DNA of 64,000 nt from an uncultured Acetatifactor sp. GTDB taxonomy: Bacteria; Bacillota; Clostridia; Lachnospirales; Lachnospiraceae. The stretch spans positions 51,300-115,299 of the forward strand of contig CAKRZO010000010.1 in assembly GCA_934433135.1 (NCBI GenBank), read 5' to 3'. The notes beneath the pieces were generated by a model. That model did not search any database. It was given only the letters and a program-made list of their open reading frames with translations, and had not been told where the DNA came from. Shown piece after piece: positions 49,901-57,832 of this stretch (its first letter is position 1; each line of letters starts with the position of its first letter). The position numbers and the translations under genes were made by a program.

Positions 49901-52030
49901 CTTAATTTTATGATAGTAGTCATTCCGCAGAATGTAAGCACTGAATTGGTACCTATCCTTGACTTCCTGTTTGCGTTCCTCCAAATACTGCTTTTTCTGT
50001 TCCTCATCCAAAGCAAGTGTATGGGAAGTTGCAAGGCTGACCTCATTGCCGGATACATCCTTTTCCACAGCATCTTCTCTGAAGACAGCGCTGTTTTTCG
50101 CTTTTCGGTTATAAAAAAGCGTATCTGTCACAAAACTCCTGTCATTAAAGATGACCATTCCTTCGTCTTCTGAAAAAATATCTTTTCCGGCATATAGTCT
50201 GGAGTCATAATCAAATCCGAACAGATTGAGCAAAGTCGGCAAAATGTCCATGGAACCGCAGACCTTGTCTACCACCACCGTTTCTTCTTCCATACCAACA
50301 TTCCACAAAATCAAGCTGTTGCGGTACAGATCCAGGTTCTCAGACAGATCCCTCCCTGCCAGCTCCTCATATTGTTCCTGGGACATTCCGTACGGATAAT
50401 GATCTGCACTCAGGCAGATTACCGTCTTTTCCAGCTGCCCGGCAGCCTCAAGCTGCTCCAACAGATAGGCCAACGCCTTATCCAGTTCAATATGGCAAGC
50501 GATATAAGCTCTTGCATTTTCCGACATGGAAAGCCCGGATACCGCTTCTTTATTTTTTGCGGACATGGCATTTCCTTTAAAATTATAATTCATATGTCCG
50601 GAAACGGTCATATAATACACATGAAACCGGCTGTCATTTACATACTCCGGTATGGTTCCCTGCATCATCTCCAAATCAGAAGCCGGCCATGCGGAAGGAT
50701 GCTCCATGGGGAAAATGGAATCTTTCCATTTCTCCTCATCCAGGTCCCCGGTTCTGGCTGCTTTAAATAGGTATCCCAGATTATTATGCGTAATATAACG
50801 GTCATAATAGGACAGACTGTTATCATGATATGCCCTTGCGGTAACCCCTTCTGCAGCAAAATATCTTGGCAGGGTAAATGCCATATCATTGGAACCGCTC
50901 TTTCGCATACTGAACTGACCATCCGGTATAAGCCCCGTACAGTTAATGTACTCTCCGTCACTGGTACTGGTCTGCCACAAAGGTACATAATAATTTTCAA
51001 AAATGAATCCGCTGTGGGTCAGGCGGTACAAAGTAGGTGTCAGATCTTCTCGGATCGCATAGGTGGAAAATCCTTCCGCAGTCAGATAGATCAGATTATA
51101 ACCTTCAAAAATGCCGGTATAAGCATTCTTTCTGGTAGGCGTAAGCCCCTCCATATACTCTGCCAGCCAGGTCTGCTCTTTTCCTTCCGAAATCTCTTTC
51201 AGATAAGCAAAATCAATGGGAAGTTCCTGGGGCGAAGTATCCGGCTCAGCCGGGATATTTTCCGTCTCCTGCGGTATGCTTTCCGTCTCCTGCACGGTTT
51301 GTGTTTCCTCTGCCGTCTCCTGATCCGTATTTTCTTCGGACGTACTTGTTTCCGAATGGAAAGCCTGCGTAATTTCATCCGCATTTTCTTTCTTTTTCAA
51401 TCCATCCCAAAAAGTCTGAATCTCCCCTGCCGTATCCCGCTGTACCAGCGTAAGGACACCCATATTCTGCGCAACGGACAGAGGGTCATAAAATTCATGA
51501 TATTCTTCGTAAAATTCTCTTCCCGTCAGCTTGCCGGTTAAGAAAAGTCCGGCAAAAATAAAAATTCCGGCTGCAGCCGTCCAGACCGGCAGTAAAAACT
51601 GCCTGCCTTTAAATTGCGGCAGACGACACTTTCTCCATTTCAATAAAATACCGAACACCGGAAGAGGCAGTGCTGCAAGTACCAACCAGATAAGCGCACC
51701 GGCAATACCGTCTAAGGTCTCACGCCAGTAATTCGTAAGAGCCGCACCTCCCGTACGCAGAGCTGCCTCCCACAAAAGAGGCACCCTGAAAATTCCGAGA
51801 TAGACAATCTGCGCCGCGAACAAAATATACTGCACTGCCGCAAACAGCCAGAATATCACTTTTTTGCACTTTTTATTAACCAGTCCCAATACCAGTACTT
51901 CCAACGCTCCCAAGAAGAGGGCCGCTGCTACTGCCGGCACGGGATTTGCAGGAACTGCCCCGAAACTTCCAAAATGATAAATGACTTCCAGATACAGCAG
52001 ATAACCTGCCAAAATTCCTATCCACTTCAT
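49883..52030 (-). CDS. LTA synthase-family sulfatase-fold enzyme
   Basis: A 715-residue membrane enzyme: five helices (1 to about 170), a glutamate/threonine-rich spacer (about 225-275), then an extracellular alkaline-phosphatase-superfamily domain. The nucleophile region reads QTSTSDGEYI near 355, where the catalytic Thr precedes SD, as in LtaS. Metal ligands appear in FHVYYMTVSGH and LSADHYPYG. It probably transfers phosphoglycerol or a similar group onto a surface glycan or lipid. ATG at 52030 with GAGGATAAATT upstream. It follows spoVAE on the same strand. Confidence 0.86.
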   Translation of the reverse strand: MKWIGILAGYLLYLEVIYHFGSFGAVPANPVPAVAAALFLGALEVLVLGLVNKKCKKVIFWLFAAVQYILFAAQIVYLGIFRVPLLWEAALRTGGAALTNYWRETLDGIAGALIWLVLAALPLPVFGILLKWRKCRLPQFKGRQFLLPVWTAAAGIFIFAGLFLTGKLTGREFYEEYHEFYDPLSVAQNMGVLTLVQRDTAGEIQTFWDGLKKKENADEITQAFHSETSTSEENTDQETAEETQTVQETESIPQETENIPAEPDTSPQELPIDFAYLKEISEGKEQTWLAEYMEGLTPTRKNAYTGIFEGYNLIYLTAEGFSTYAIREDLTPTLYRLTHSGFIFENYYVPLWQTSTSDGEYINCTGLIPDGQFSMRKSGSNDMAFTLPRYFAAEGVTARAYHDNSLSYYDRYITHNNLGYLFKAARTGDLDEEKWKDSIFPMEHPSAWPASDLEMMQGTIPEYVNDSRFHVYYMTVSGHMNYNFKGNAMSAKNKEAVSGLSMSENARAYIACHIELDKALAYLLEQLEAAGQLEKTVICLSADHYPYGMSQEQYEELAGRDLSENLDLYRNSLILWNVGMEEETVVVDKVCGSMDILPTLLNLFGFDYDSRLYAGKDIFSEDEGMVIFNDRSFVTDTLFYNRKAKNSAVFREDAVEKDVSGNEVSLATSHTLALDEEQKKQYLEERKQEVKDRYQFSAYILRNDYYHKIKEAMAH

Positions 52031-52114
52031 AATTTATCCTCATTTGTATACCTGTGATCTGTATACCTGTTTTTCTCAGATACTTTCTTACGTATATCCG
52101 ATATCTGTGTGTTC

Positions 52115-52471
52115 TCAGGATTTAGACTTCGGATTAAACACCAGGCTTGCCAGATAACCAAAGATCAAAGCCCCGCTGCATCCTGCAGCTGCGGAAGAAA
52201 AGCCGCCGGTAAACAGTCCGAGAACACCCTCCTTGTCAAGCGCTTCTTTCACGCCTTTCATTAACGTATTTCCAAACCCCAGAAGCGGGACGCTTGCCCC
52301 GGCTCCCGCAAAGTCAACAAAGGGTTCATACCAGCCGAATGCACTAATCACTGCTCCCGATACGACTAAAAGCACCATAATCCTTCCCGGCATCATCTTT
52401 GTTTTCTCCATCAGAATCTGTACTGCTGCGCAAACCAGTCCGCCCACCCAAAACGCATTGATATATTCCAT
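52115..52471 (-). CDS. spoVAE: Stage V sporulation protein AE
   Basis: SpoVA proteins form the channel that moves calcium dipicolinate into the forespore and out on germination. This 118-residue, four-helix protein matches SpoVAC/SpoVAEb (YINAFWVGGLVCAAVQILME, then PLLGFGNTLMKGVKEALDKE). Length fits SpoVAE. Normally spoVAC, spoVAD and spoVAE are adjacent; here spoVAD is 1.6 kb upstream beyond four other genes and a repeat, and spoVAC is not in the window. ATG at 52471 with AAAGGAGCGG upstream. Confidence 0.9.
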   Translation of the reverse strand: MEYINAFWVGGLVCAAVQILMEKTKMMPGRIMVLLVVSGAVISAFGWYEPFVDFAGAGASVPLLGFGNTLMKGVKEALDKEGVLGLFTGGFSSAAAGCSGALIFGYLASLVFNPKSKS

Positions 52472-52506
52472 CCTGTTTTTTCCGCTCCTTTCCGGCCTGT
52501 TCCGGA

Positions 52507-52651
52507 TAAGCTTATAAAATCAGCCTAAAGCAACTCCTCGGGCAGGCTCATGAGGTTCCATTCAGGGGACGCTCTCGCTCAATTTTGTGCACCCTCATTG
52601 GAATCCCCATGAGACCGCCCTTAGAAACTTGCTATTTATTAATAAGTTTAT
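52507..52651. repeat. Repeat family B (MITE-like)
   Basis: A 145-bp element with terminal inverted repeats of which 11 of 12 bases match (GGATAAGCTTAT from 52505 and its partner ending at 52653). The core on the minus strand reads CTAAGGGCGGTCTCATGGGG, then AATTGAGCGAGAGCGTCCCC and GGAACCTCATGAGCCTGCCC. No coding frame. It lies between aroK and spoVAE. Confidence 0.82.
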
Positions 52652-52726
52652 CCTGCTATATAGTGTAATCTGTTATAATAGTAGGATGGCTTATTATGCC
52701 CGGGATTATACCGCCGGGCAGGAGTA

Positions 52727-52801
52727 GTGTGAAAAAATGCATTGAAATGCCATCGCATTTTAGATGCGATTTTTCACATGGCAATTTGTATCACAATGGT
52801 A
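52727..52801. repeat. Repeat family C, short copy
   Basis: GTGTGAAAAAATGCATTGAA matches the complement of the copy near sbcD, as does TTTTTCACATGGCAATTTGT. It folds into a long stem with an inner ATCGCAT/ATGCGAT hairpin and directly follows the aroK stop, so it may also terminate that gene. Confidence 0.7.
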
Positions 52802-52808
52802 CAGGTAT

Positions 52809-53312
52809 TTATGTAGCAACGGAAGCAATCTCCTCCGCTACCTGGCGGAGCATTTTATGACTGCAGGAAATGGTGATATGCGCATACTTTTCATACAGAG
52901 GCACTCTTTCTTCATACAGGCTTTTCAAGGTCTGGCCTTCTTTCAAAACAACGCCTCTGGCTGCCAGGTCTCCGAGTCTGCGCTCAATCTCCTTATAAGG
53001 AAGCTTTAAGTAAACTACCTTGCCGATAGTGCGCAGGTGTTCCATGGCTTCTTTTCCGTAAACAACACTGCCTCCGGTAGCAATTACACAATTTCTACCC
53101 TCCAAAGACGCATTGACTTGATTCTCAATTTCCAGGAAACCATCCACTCCATGCTCTGCAATCAGTTCCGAAAGCAGTTTTCCGTACTTTTCCTGAATTA
53201 CCAGATCCGAATCTACAAAGCGAAAACCGAGCTTTTTGGCAAGCACCACGCCTACTGTACTCTTTCCGGCCCCGGGCATACCAGTCAGCACGATATTACT
53301 TTTGTACTTCAT
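52809..53312 (-). CDS. aroK: Shikimate kinase
   Basis: It phosphorylates shikimate in the aromatic amino-acid pathway. The 167-residue P-loop kinase has TGMPGAGKSTVG (10-21), FVDSDLVIQE for shikimate binding, VIATGGSVVYG and the lid region RLGDLAARGVV. The ATG at 53312 has GAGGAAGC upstream; an earlier ATG five codons back is unsupported. It follows ridA by 27 bases. No other aro gene is nearby. Confidence 0.93.
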   Translation of the reverse strand: MKYKSNIVLTGMPGAGKSTVGVVLAKKLGFRFVDSDLVIQEKYGKLLSELIAEHGVDGFLEIENQVNASLEGRNCVIATGGSVVYGKEAMEHLRTIGKVVYLKLPYKEIERRLGDLAARGVVLKEGQTLKSLYEERVPLYEKYAHITISCSHKMLRQVAEEIASVAT

Positions 53313-53339
53313 ATGTAGCTTCCTCAATTCTTTCCTTCC

Positions 53340-53717
53340 TTAGTCCTGCAGTTCTGCAATAACTTCCACTTCACACAGTACATTTTTCGGAAGCGTCTTA
53401 ACTGCTACACAGCTTCTTGCCGGTTTATGCGTAAAATACTTTCCGTAAACTTCATTGAAGACTGCAAAGTCATTCATATCGGCTAAAAAGCAGGTGGTCT
53501 TTACTACATTTTCGTAGTCTGCATTGGAAGCTTTCAGGATAGCTCCCAGGTTCTTCATAACCTGTTCGGCCTGTGAGCGGATATCTTCGCCTGTAATCTG
53601 TCCGTTCTCGGGATCAATGGGAATCTGCCCGGAGGTAAATAACAAATTGCCTGTTATCATAGCCTGTGAATACGGTCCGATCGCTGCCGGCGCCTGAGCG
53701 GTTTCTTTTTTCTTCAT
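53340..53717 (-). CDS. ridA: RidA-family enamine/imine deaminase
   Basis: It hydrolyses reactive enamines made by PLP enzymes, protecting the cell. The 125-residue protein shows PAAIGPYSQAMITGNLLFTS, GQIPIDPENGQI, NLGAILKASNADYENVVKTT and the conserved arginine in ARSCVAVKTLPKN. ATG at 53717 with GGAGAGAAA upstream. It stands between the 80-residue protein gene and aroK. Confidence 0.93.
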   Translation of the reverse strand: MKKKETAQAPAAIGPYSQAMITGNLLFTSGQIPIDPENGQITGEDIRSQAEQVMKNLGAILKASNADYENVVKTTCFLADMNDFAVFNEVYGKYFTHKPARSCVAVKTLPKNVLCEVEVIAELQD

Positions 53718-53800
53718 TTTCTCTCCATTCCGCAGACGTTCTTTTGTCAAAGGCTATGTTGCGACGTCTGCAACACAAATAGCCTGTGCAATCCGGAAGC

Positions 53801-54043
53801 TCATTTTACTTCCGGCTCTTCAAACTGCACCATTACATAAAATCCTCTTTCTGTCTGTTCGATTTCGGTTACAATCCCTTCCCGGGATTTTAACCGGTTC
53901 CGAAAAGGAACATTGGGGGACATTGCCAGGGAAGGATCAATCGTATAATAGTAATTACTCGGCAATACGCCTTCCGTTACCGTAATATGCTGTCCCTCTT
54001 TCAGTAATCCCGGACGCTCCATCTTAAATTCCATTGTCCGCAT
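53801..54043 (-). CDS. Small conserved-looking protein, unknown
   Basis: An 80-residue soluble protein beginning MRTMEFKMERPGLLKEGQHI, rich in beta-strand-like segments (ITVTEGVLPSNYYYTIDPSL, GIVTEIEQTERGFYVMVQFE). I do not recognise it. A real gene is supported by GGGAGG eight bases before the ATG at 54043, normal codon use, and its place 63 bases after spoVAD and before ridA. Its position suggests sporulation-linked expression, but that is only proximity. Confidence 0.68.
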   Translation of the reverse strand: MRTMEFKMERPGLLKEGQHITVTEGVLPSNYYYTIDPSLAMSPNVPFRNRLKSREGIVTEIEQTERGFYVMVQFEEPEVK

Positions 54044-54106
54044 CCTGATCTTCCTCCCTTCATCCCGTACATTGTACTAAAAAAACCTTCAGAATGCAAT
54101 AGATTT

Positions 54107-55156
54107 TTATATACGATCTTTACAAGTCTCCAGTACCACCGCATGTGCGATTCCCGGTATGCTCTGTCCTTCATTAAAGCTTGTTTTGGACAATAAGGCG
54201 CCGGTAGGCACAAAAAGAATCCTCTTCCACTTTTTCTCCTGAAGTTGTTTCAGAATGAAAGCAGAAAGCATTACTGCGCTGCAACCGCAGCCGCTCCCGC
54301 CTGCGTGTGTATCCTGAGCCCGGGCATCATAAATTTCAATTCCGCAGTCCATATGAACGGATGCAATATCCAGATCCCGCTCTCCCAACAGTTCCAACAA
54401 GACTTTACTTCCCACACTCCCCAAGTCTCCTGTTATAATTTTATCATAATTCTCCGGTTTGGTATGCGTATTTTCCAGGTGCCGCTGTATGGTATCGGCT
54501 GCAGCAGGCGCCATGCAGGCGCCCATATTCATGGAGTCCTTTAATCCGTAATCCACAATTTTCCCCGGAGTCATGCCGGTGATACAGGCCTTAGGGTTTT
54601 CTCCCGGTTCTTTTGACAACAAGAAGGCTCCGCTTCCGGTTACCGTCCAAGTAGCGGACAACGGTCTCTGATTACCATAGCCAAGCGGAAAACGAAATTC
54701 CTTCTCTGCACTGGCAAAATGACTGGACGTCACACATAATGTATAATCCGCATAGCCTCCGGCAATTGCCATACTACCGAGCGTTAAGGTTTCTCCGCAG
54801 GTCGAACAAGCTCCATACACACCGAACAACGGAATCTGATAGGAGGAAAGCCCGAAAGAAGTGGCAATAGACTGCCCTAGCAGATCTCCCGCAAACAAAA
54901 AGTCAATTTCATCTGCTTTCATTCCAGCCTGTTCAAGAACCATATAAACCGCATCCTTCTGTATGCTGCTTTCCGCTTCCTCCCAGGTATTGCAGCCGAA
55001 CAGATCGTCCTCTCCTACCATATCAAAACAGGCTCCGAAAGGCCCTTCGCCTTCTTTTTTCCCTACAATGCTGGCACTGCTGCGTATATACACCGGCTGT
55101 GCCAATCGAATGCCCGATTTCCCGCTCTTTTGAGTTTTTTCATTTCCTGTCTCCAT
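54107..55156 (-). CDS. spoVAD: Stage V sporulation protein AD
   Basis: SpoVAD is the soluble, thiolase-like SpoVA subunit that binds dipicolinic acid for loading into spores. The 349-residue protein includes VYIRSSASIVGKKEGEGPFG, FLFAGDLLGQ, FGVYGACSTCGETLTLGSMA, DTHAGGSGCGCSAVMLSAFI and FVPTGALLSKTSFNEGQSIP. I chose the ATG at 55156 with GAGGAGAAGA upstream; the frame stays open to 55345, but that basic stretch is unlike SpoVAD. It is separated from spoVAE by about 1.6 kb. Confidence 0.93.
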   Translation of the reverse strand: METGNEKTQKSGKSGIRLAQPVYIRSSASIVGKKEGEGPFGACFDMVGEDDLFGCNTWEEAESSIQKDAVYMVLEQAGMKADEIDFLFAGDLLGQSIATSFGLSSYQIPLFGVYGACSTCGETLTLGSMAIAGGYADYTLCVTSSHFASAEKEFRFPLGYGNQRPLSATWTVTGSGAFLLSKEPGENPKACITGMTPGKIVDYGLKDSMNMGACMAPAAADTIQRHLENTHTKPENYDKIITGDLGSVGSKVLLELLGERDLDIASVHMDCGIEIYDARAQDTHAGGSGCGCSAVMLSAFILKQLQEKKWKRILFVPTGALLSKTSFNEGQSIPGIAHAVVLETCKDRI

Positions 55157-55242
55157 TCTTCTCCTCTTTTCCGGGCGCAAGTCTCTCTTAACCGCCCTGT
55201 CAAATCGACTCATTCTCCTGCGAAATTTCTTTCTGCTACAAT

Positions 55243-55305
55243 ACAAAAAAGTAACAGCCCACAAAAAGTCCTGACCGCTATCGGTTTTCAGGCTTTTGTG
55301 AGCTG
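55243..55305 (-). terminator. Terminator of the SH3-domain gene
   Basis: A stem of about 18 bp (55255-55274 with 55288-55305) encloses the inner hairpin ACCG-CTAT-CGGT and is followed by TTACTTTTTTG on the minus strand. It isolates spoVAD from the upstream gene. Confidence 0.8.
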
Positions 55306-55380
55306 TCCTGTCGGCCGAACCTGCCTTTAGCATATCCCGCCGCATTTATTTTATTCCTTTATAAAATTTTTTCGTTTTTG

Positions 55381-56289
55381 CTATTCATTTCCCTGTGCAG
55401 CTTCCGGCACGTACAAATAACTGGTGACCGCATAGAGAACCTTTCCGTTATATTCCACTCTGGACCAACCGCTTTCCGGATCATAGCCGGTTCTGTGGGC
55501 TGTTTCCCCATATGTCAGTCTGCAGTCCACACTGTCATTGCCGGCGCTGGTGCTCGGTTCCAGACGAAGATTTACTTCCATCTTGGGGGACACCGTGTCA
55601 TCACAGGGCAGAAAATAAATCGTGCGGCCATCCGCCGTAACAACCTTATCCTGGCCGGTTCCGGTATTGGATGCCGGCTTGTCTGCTTTGGGCTCTCCTG
55701 ACGGCTTGTCCACAGGGGATTCGATCTGTGTGGTCAGAAGTCTGCTTGCCGCATACAATACCTGTCCGTCATATTCCAGCCTGGACCAGCCGGTTTCATC
55801 ATTGATTCCGGTTCTTCTGGCTGTCTGCCCGTTTTTCAACTGCAAAGCAACATACTGCTGATCCGTTGTCCCGGGCATTGTCCGCAGATTCGTCACATCT
55901 TTAGCCGTTACCGTTTCATCGGTATCCCGGAAATTCATCTGCGTCAGTCCCGTGTTATTTTCTCCGGCACCTGTTGCCTGCCGGTCGGAAGAAGCGCCGG
56001 TCTCTGTCCCGGATGCCTGCTGTGTGCTTTGTCGATCCTCTTCGGATTCTTTCGAACTATTTTGCGGATTTTGTGAACTGCCTTCCTCAAAAACTTCTCT
56101 GCTCTGCATTGCTGTAGCTACGTCCGCACTGCCTCCCGCAGAATCTTTATGATTCAACTGCCAGATTAACAGGCACAAAATCACAATAATAACAACCAGG
56201 ACAATCCCGATTACTACAATACCTGTTGTTCCGATGATCGGTCTTTCCTCTTCCGAAAAATCATCAAAATCTTCTCTCTTGCGTTTCAT
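55381..56289 (-). CDS. Membrane-anchored bacterial SH3-domain protein
   Basis: A 302-residue protein with an acidic cytoplasmic start (KREDFDDFSEEERP), one membrane helix (about 22-45), a long Ser/Thr/Gln-rich spacer and two SH3b-type domains with matching parts: VTNLRTMPG, AHRTGYDPESGWSRVEYNGK and ARRTGINDETGWSRLEYDGQ, each ending LYA(A/V). SH3b domains commonly bind peptidoglycan peptides. No enzymatic domain is present, so a wall-sensing or scaffold role is likely. The ATG at 56289 has a modest ribosome site; earlier starts run into the trpS terminator repeats. Confidence 0.82.
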   Translation of the reverse strand: MKRKREDFDDFSEEERPIIGTTGIVVIGIVLVVIIVILCLLIWQLNHKDSAGGSADVATAMQSREVFEEGSSQNPQNSSKESEEDRQSTQQASGTETGASSDRQATGAGENNTGLTQMNFRDTDETVTAKDVTNLRTMPGTTDQQYVALQLKNGQTARRTGINDETGWSRLEYDGQVLYAASRLLTTQIESPVDKPSGEPKADKPASNTGTGQDKVVTADGRTIYFLPCDDTVSPKMEVNLRLEPSTSAGNDSVDCRLTYGETAHRTGYDPESGWSRVEYNGKVLYAVTSYLYVPEAAQGNE

Positions 56290-56337
56290 TCCGACCAGCC
56301 TGCCTTTCCCATTTCCAAATGACTTCTCTTCTACCAT

Positions 56338-56410
56338 AAAAGCAAACTTGCCAAAAAGCAAACTTGCCAAAAAGCAAACTTGCCAAAAAGCAAACTTGCT
56401 TTTTTTTTTA
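56338..56410 (-). terminator. trpS terminator within a 4x16-bp tandem array
   Basis: Four tandem copies of AAAAAGCAAACTTGCC (the last ends in T) follow trpS. On the minus strand the first unit forms AAAAAGCAA/TTGCTTTTT plus a T-run, a terminator, and three further GGCAAGTTTGCTTTTT units follow. Confidence 0.75.
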
Positions 56411-56422
56411 CAGAAGGAATCG

Positions 56423-57514
56423 TTACTGTCTTCCCTGATATTTTGCGCTCTGCATGGCAATCAGTTCTTTGTCTTCAAAATAATTGATCCGCATTGCCGT
56501 TTTTACCTCGGAAAGGGTCTGTGCGGCTGTCTGTCTTGCAGTCTCGCTTCCCTTTTTCAAAATATCATATACGGCAGGAATATCTTTTTCCAGTTCTTTT
56601 CTTCTCCGGCGAATCGGCTCCAGCGTTTCCTGCATGACATTGTTCAGGAATTTCTTAACCTTTACATCGCCAAGTCCTCCTCTTTGATAATGCGCTTTCA
56701 GGGCATCCAGGTTCTCATAATCCGGCAGATAACGTTCAAAGTGCTCCGGCCTGCAGAAAGCATCCAGATAAGTAAATACGGTATTGCCTTCCAGATGACC
56801 GGGATCGCTGACCATCAAATGCAAAGGATCCGTATACATACTCATGATCTTGGTCCTGACTTCATCCGCGGTATCTGATAAATAGATACAGTTCCCCAGG
56901 GATTTGCTCATTTTGGCTTTGCCGTCAATACCCGGCAGACGCTGGCAGGCCTCATTTTCCGGAAGCAATGCTTTTGGCTCCACTAATACCGGCGCATAAA
57001 CCGTATTGAATTTATGCACGATTTCCCTTGTCTGCTCGATCATAGGGAGCTGGTCTCCTCCTACCGGCACCGTTGTTGCCTTAAAGGCGGTAATATCCGC
57101 CGCCTGGCTGATGGGATAGGTAAAAAAGCCTACCGGAATACTGGCTTCAAAATTCCGCATCTGAATTTCGCTTTTTACGGTAGGATTCCGCTGCAGTCTT
57201 GCTACCGTCACCAGATCCATATAATAAAAAGTAAGTTCACAAAGTTCCGGAATCTGGGACTGAATAAACAGTACCGACTTCTCCGGATCCAAACCACAGG
57301 ATATATAATCCAGCGCTACTTCTATAATATTCTGTCTTACTTTCTCTGGATTTTCAATATTATCGGTCAAAGCCTGTGCGTCCGCTATCATAATAAAAGT
57401 CTTGTCATACTCCCCGGAATTCTGTAATTCCACACGACGACGCAGGGAACCTGCATAATGTCCTACATGCAGTCTTCCTGTCGGACGGTCTCCTGTTAAT
57501 ATGATTTTATCCAT
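56423..57514 (-). CDS. trpS: Tryptophanyl-tRNA synthetase
   Basis: It charges tRNA-Trp with tryptophan. The 363-residue class I synthetase begins MDKIILTGDRPTGRLHVGHY with the HIGH-type HVGH (16-19) and carries the KMSKS loop near 203 (GIDGKAKMSKSLGN). ATG at 57514 with GGAGG upstream. The leader is too short for a T-box. A family B repeat lies upstream at 57605-57752 and a tandem terminator array downstream. Confidence 0.95.
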   Translation of the reverse strand: MDKIILTGDRPTGRLHVGHYAGSLRRRVELQNSGEYDKTFIMIADAQALTDNIENPEKVRQNIIEVALDYISCGLDPEKSVLFIQSQIPELCELTFYYMDLVTVARLQRNPTVKSEIQMRNFEASIPVGFFTYPISQAADITAFKATTVPVGGDQLPMIEQTREIVHKFNTVYAPVLVEPKALLPENEACQRLPGIDGKAKMSKSLGNCIYLSDTADEVRTKIMSMYTDPLHLMVSDPGHLEGNTVFTYLDAFCRPEHFERYLPDYENLDALKAHYQRGGLGDVKVKKFLNNVMQETLEPIRRRRKELEKDIPAVYDILKKGSETARQTAAQTLSEVKTAMRINYFEDKELIAMQSAKYQGRQ

Positions 57515-57604
57515 AATCTGTTCCTCCGATTCTTCCTTTCAGTCTTAGATATTATCATACCATCTTTTGTGAAATTAGGAAATCCCTTTTGCGAAAATTT
57601 TAAT

Positions 57605-57752
57605 ATAAACTTAAACTATACCATCCTGAAACAAATCTACGTGTGGGCTCATGCGGATCCATTCGGGGGACGCTCTCGCTTAATTAAAAACGCAGCGCCC
57701 CTCATTGGATTCCACATGAGTCCCCCCTTAGGAACTTGCTATTAAAGTTTAT
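57605..57752. repeat. Repeat family B (MITE-like)
   Basis: A 148-bp element with ATAAACTT (57605-57612) and AAGTTTAT (57745-57752) at its ends. The core on the minus strand reads CTAAGGGGGGACTCATGTGG, GGGGCGCTGCGTTTTTAATT and GCGAGAGCGTCCCCCGAATG. It lies between the cohesin-gene terminator and trpS. Confidence 0.82.
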
Positions 57753-57773
57753 TGCAAAATATTAAGATAACCC

Positions 57774-57822
57774 AAAAAGCCGGAAAGCATTCGAGCCTTA
57801 TGGCTCTCAGCTTTCCGACTTT
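57774..57822 (-). terminator. Terminator of the protease-cohesin unit
   Basis: On the minus strand GTCGGAAAGC (57819-57810) pairs with GCTTTCCGGC (57788-57779), with an inner AGCC-ATAA-GGCT hairpin, followed by five T. It lies 11 bases past the stop. Confidence 0.83.
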
Positions 57823-57832
57823 ATTTTATAGC

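Noticed and set aside
56338..56400. The evenly spaced 16-bp repeats as a CRISPR-like array
   Set aside because: Units are contiguous with no spacers, and no cas gene is present.
57515..57604. A T-box leader for trpS
   Set aside because: The leader is too short and shows no specifier stem, T-box sequence or terminator/antiterminator pair.
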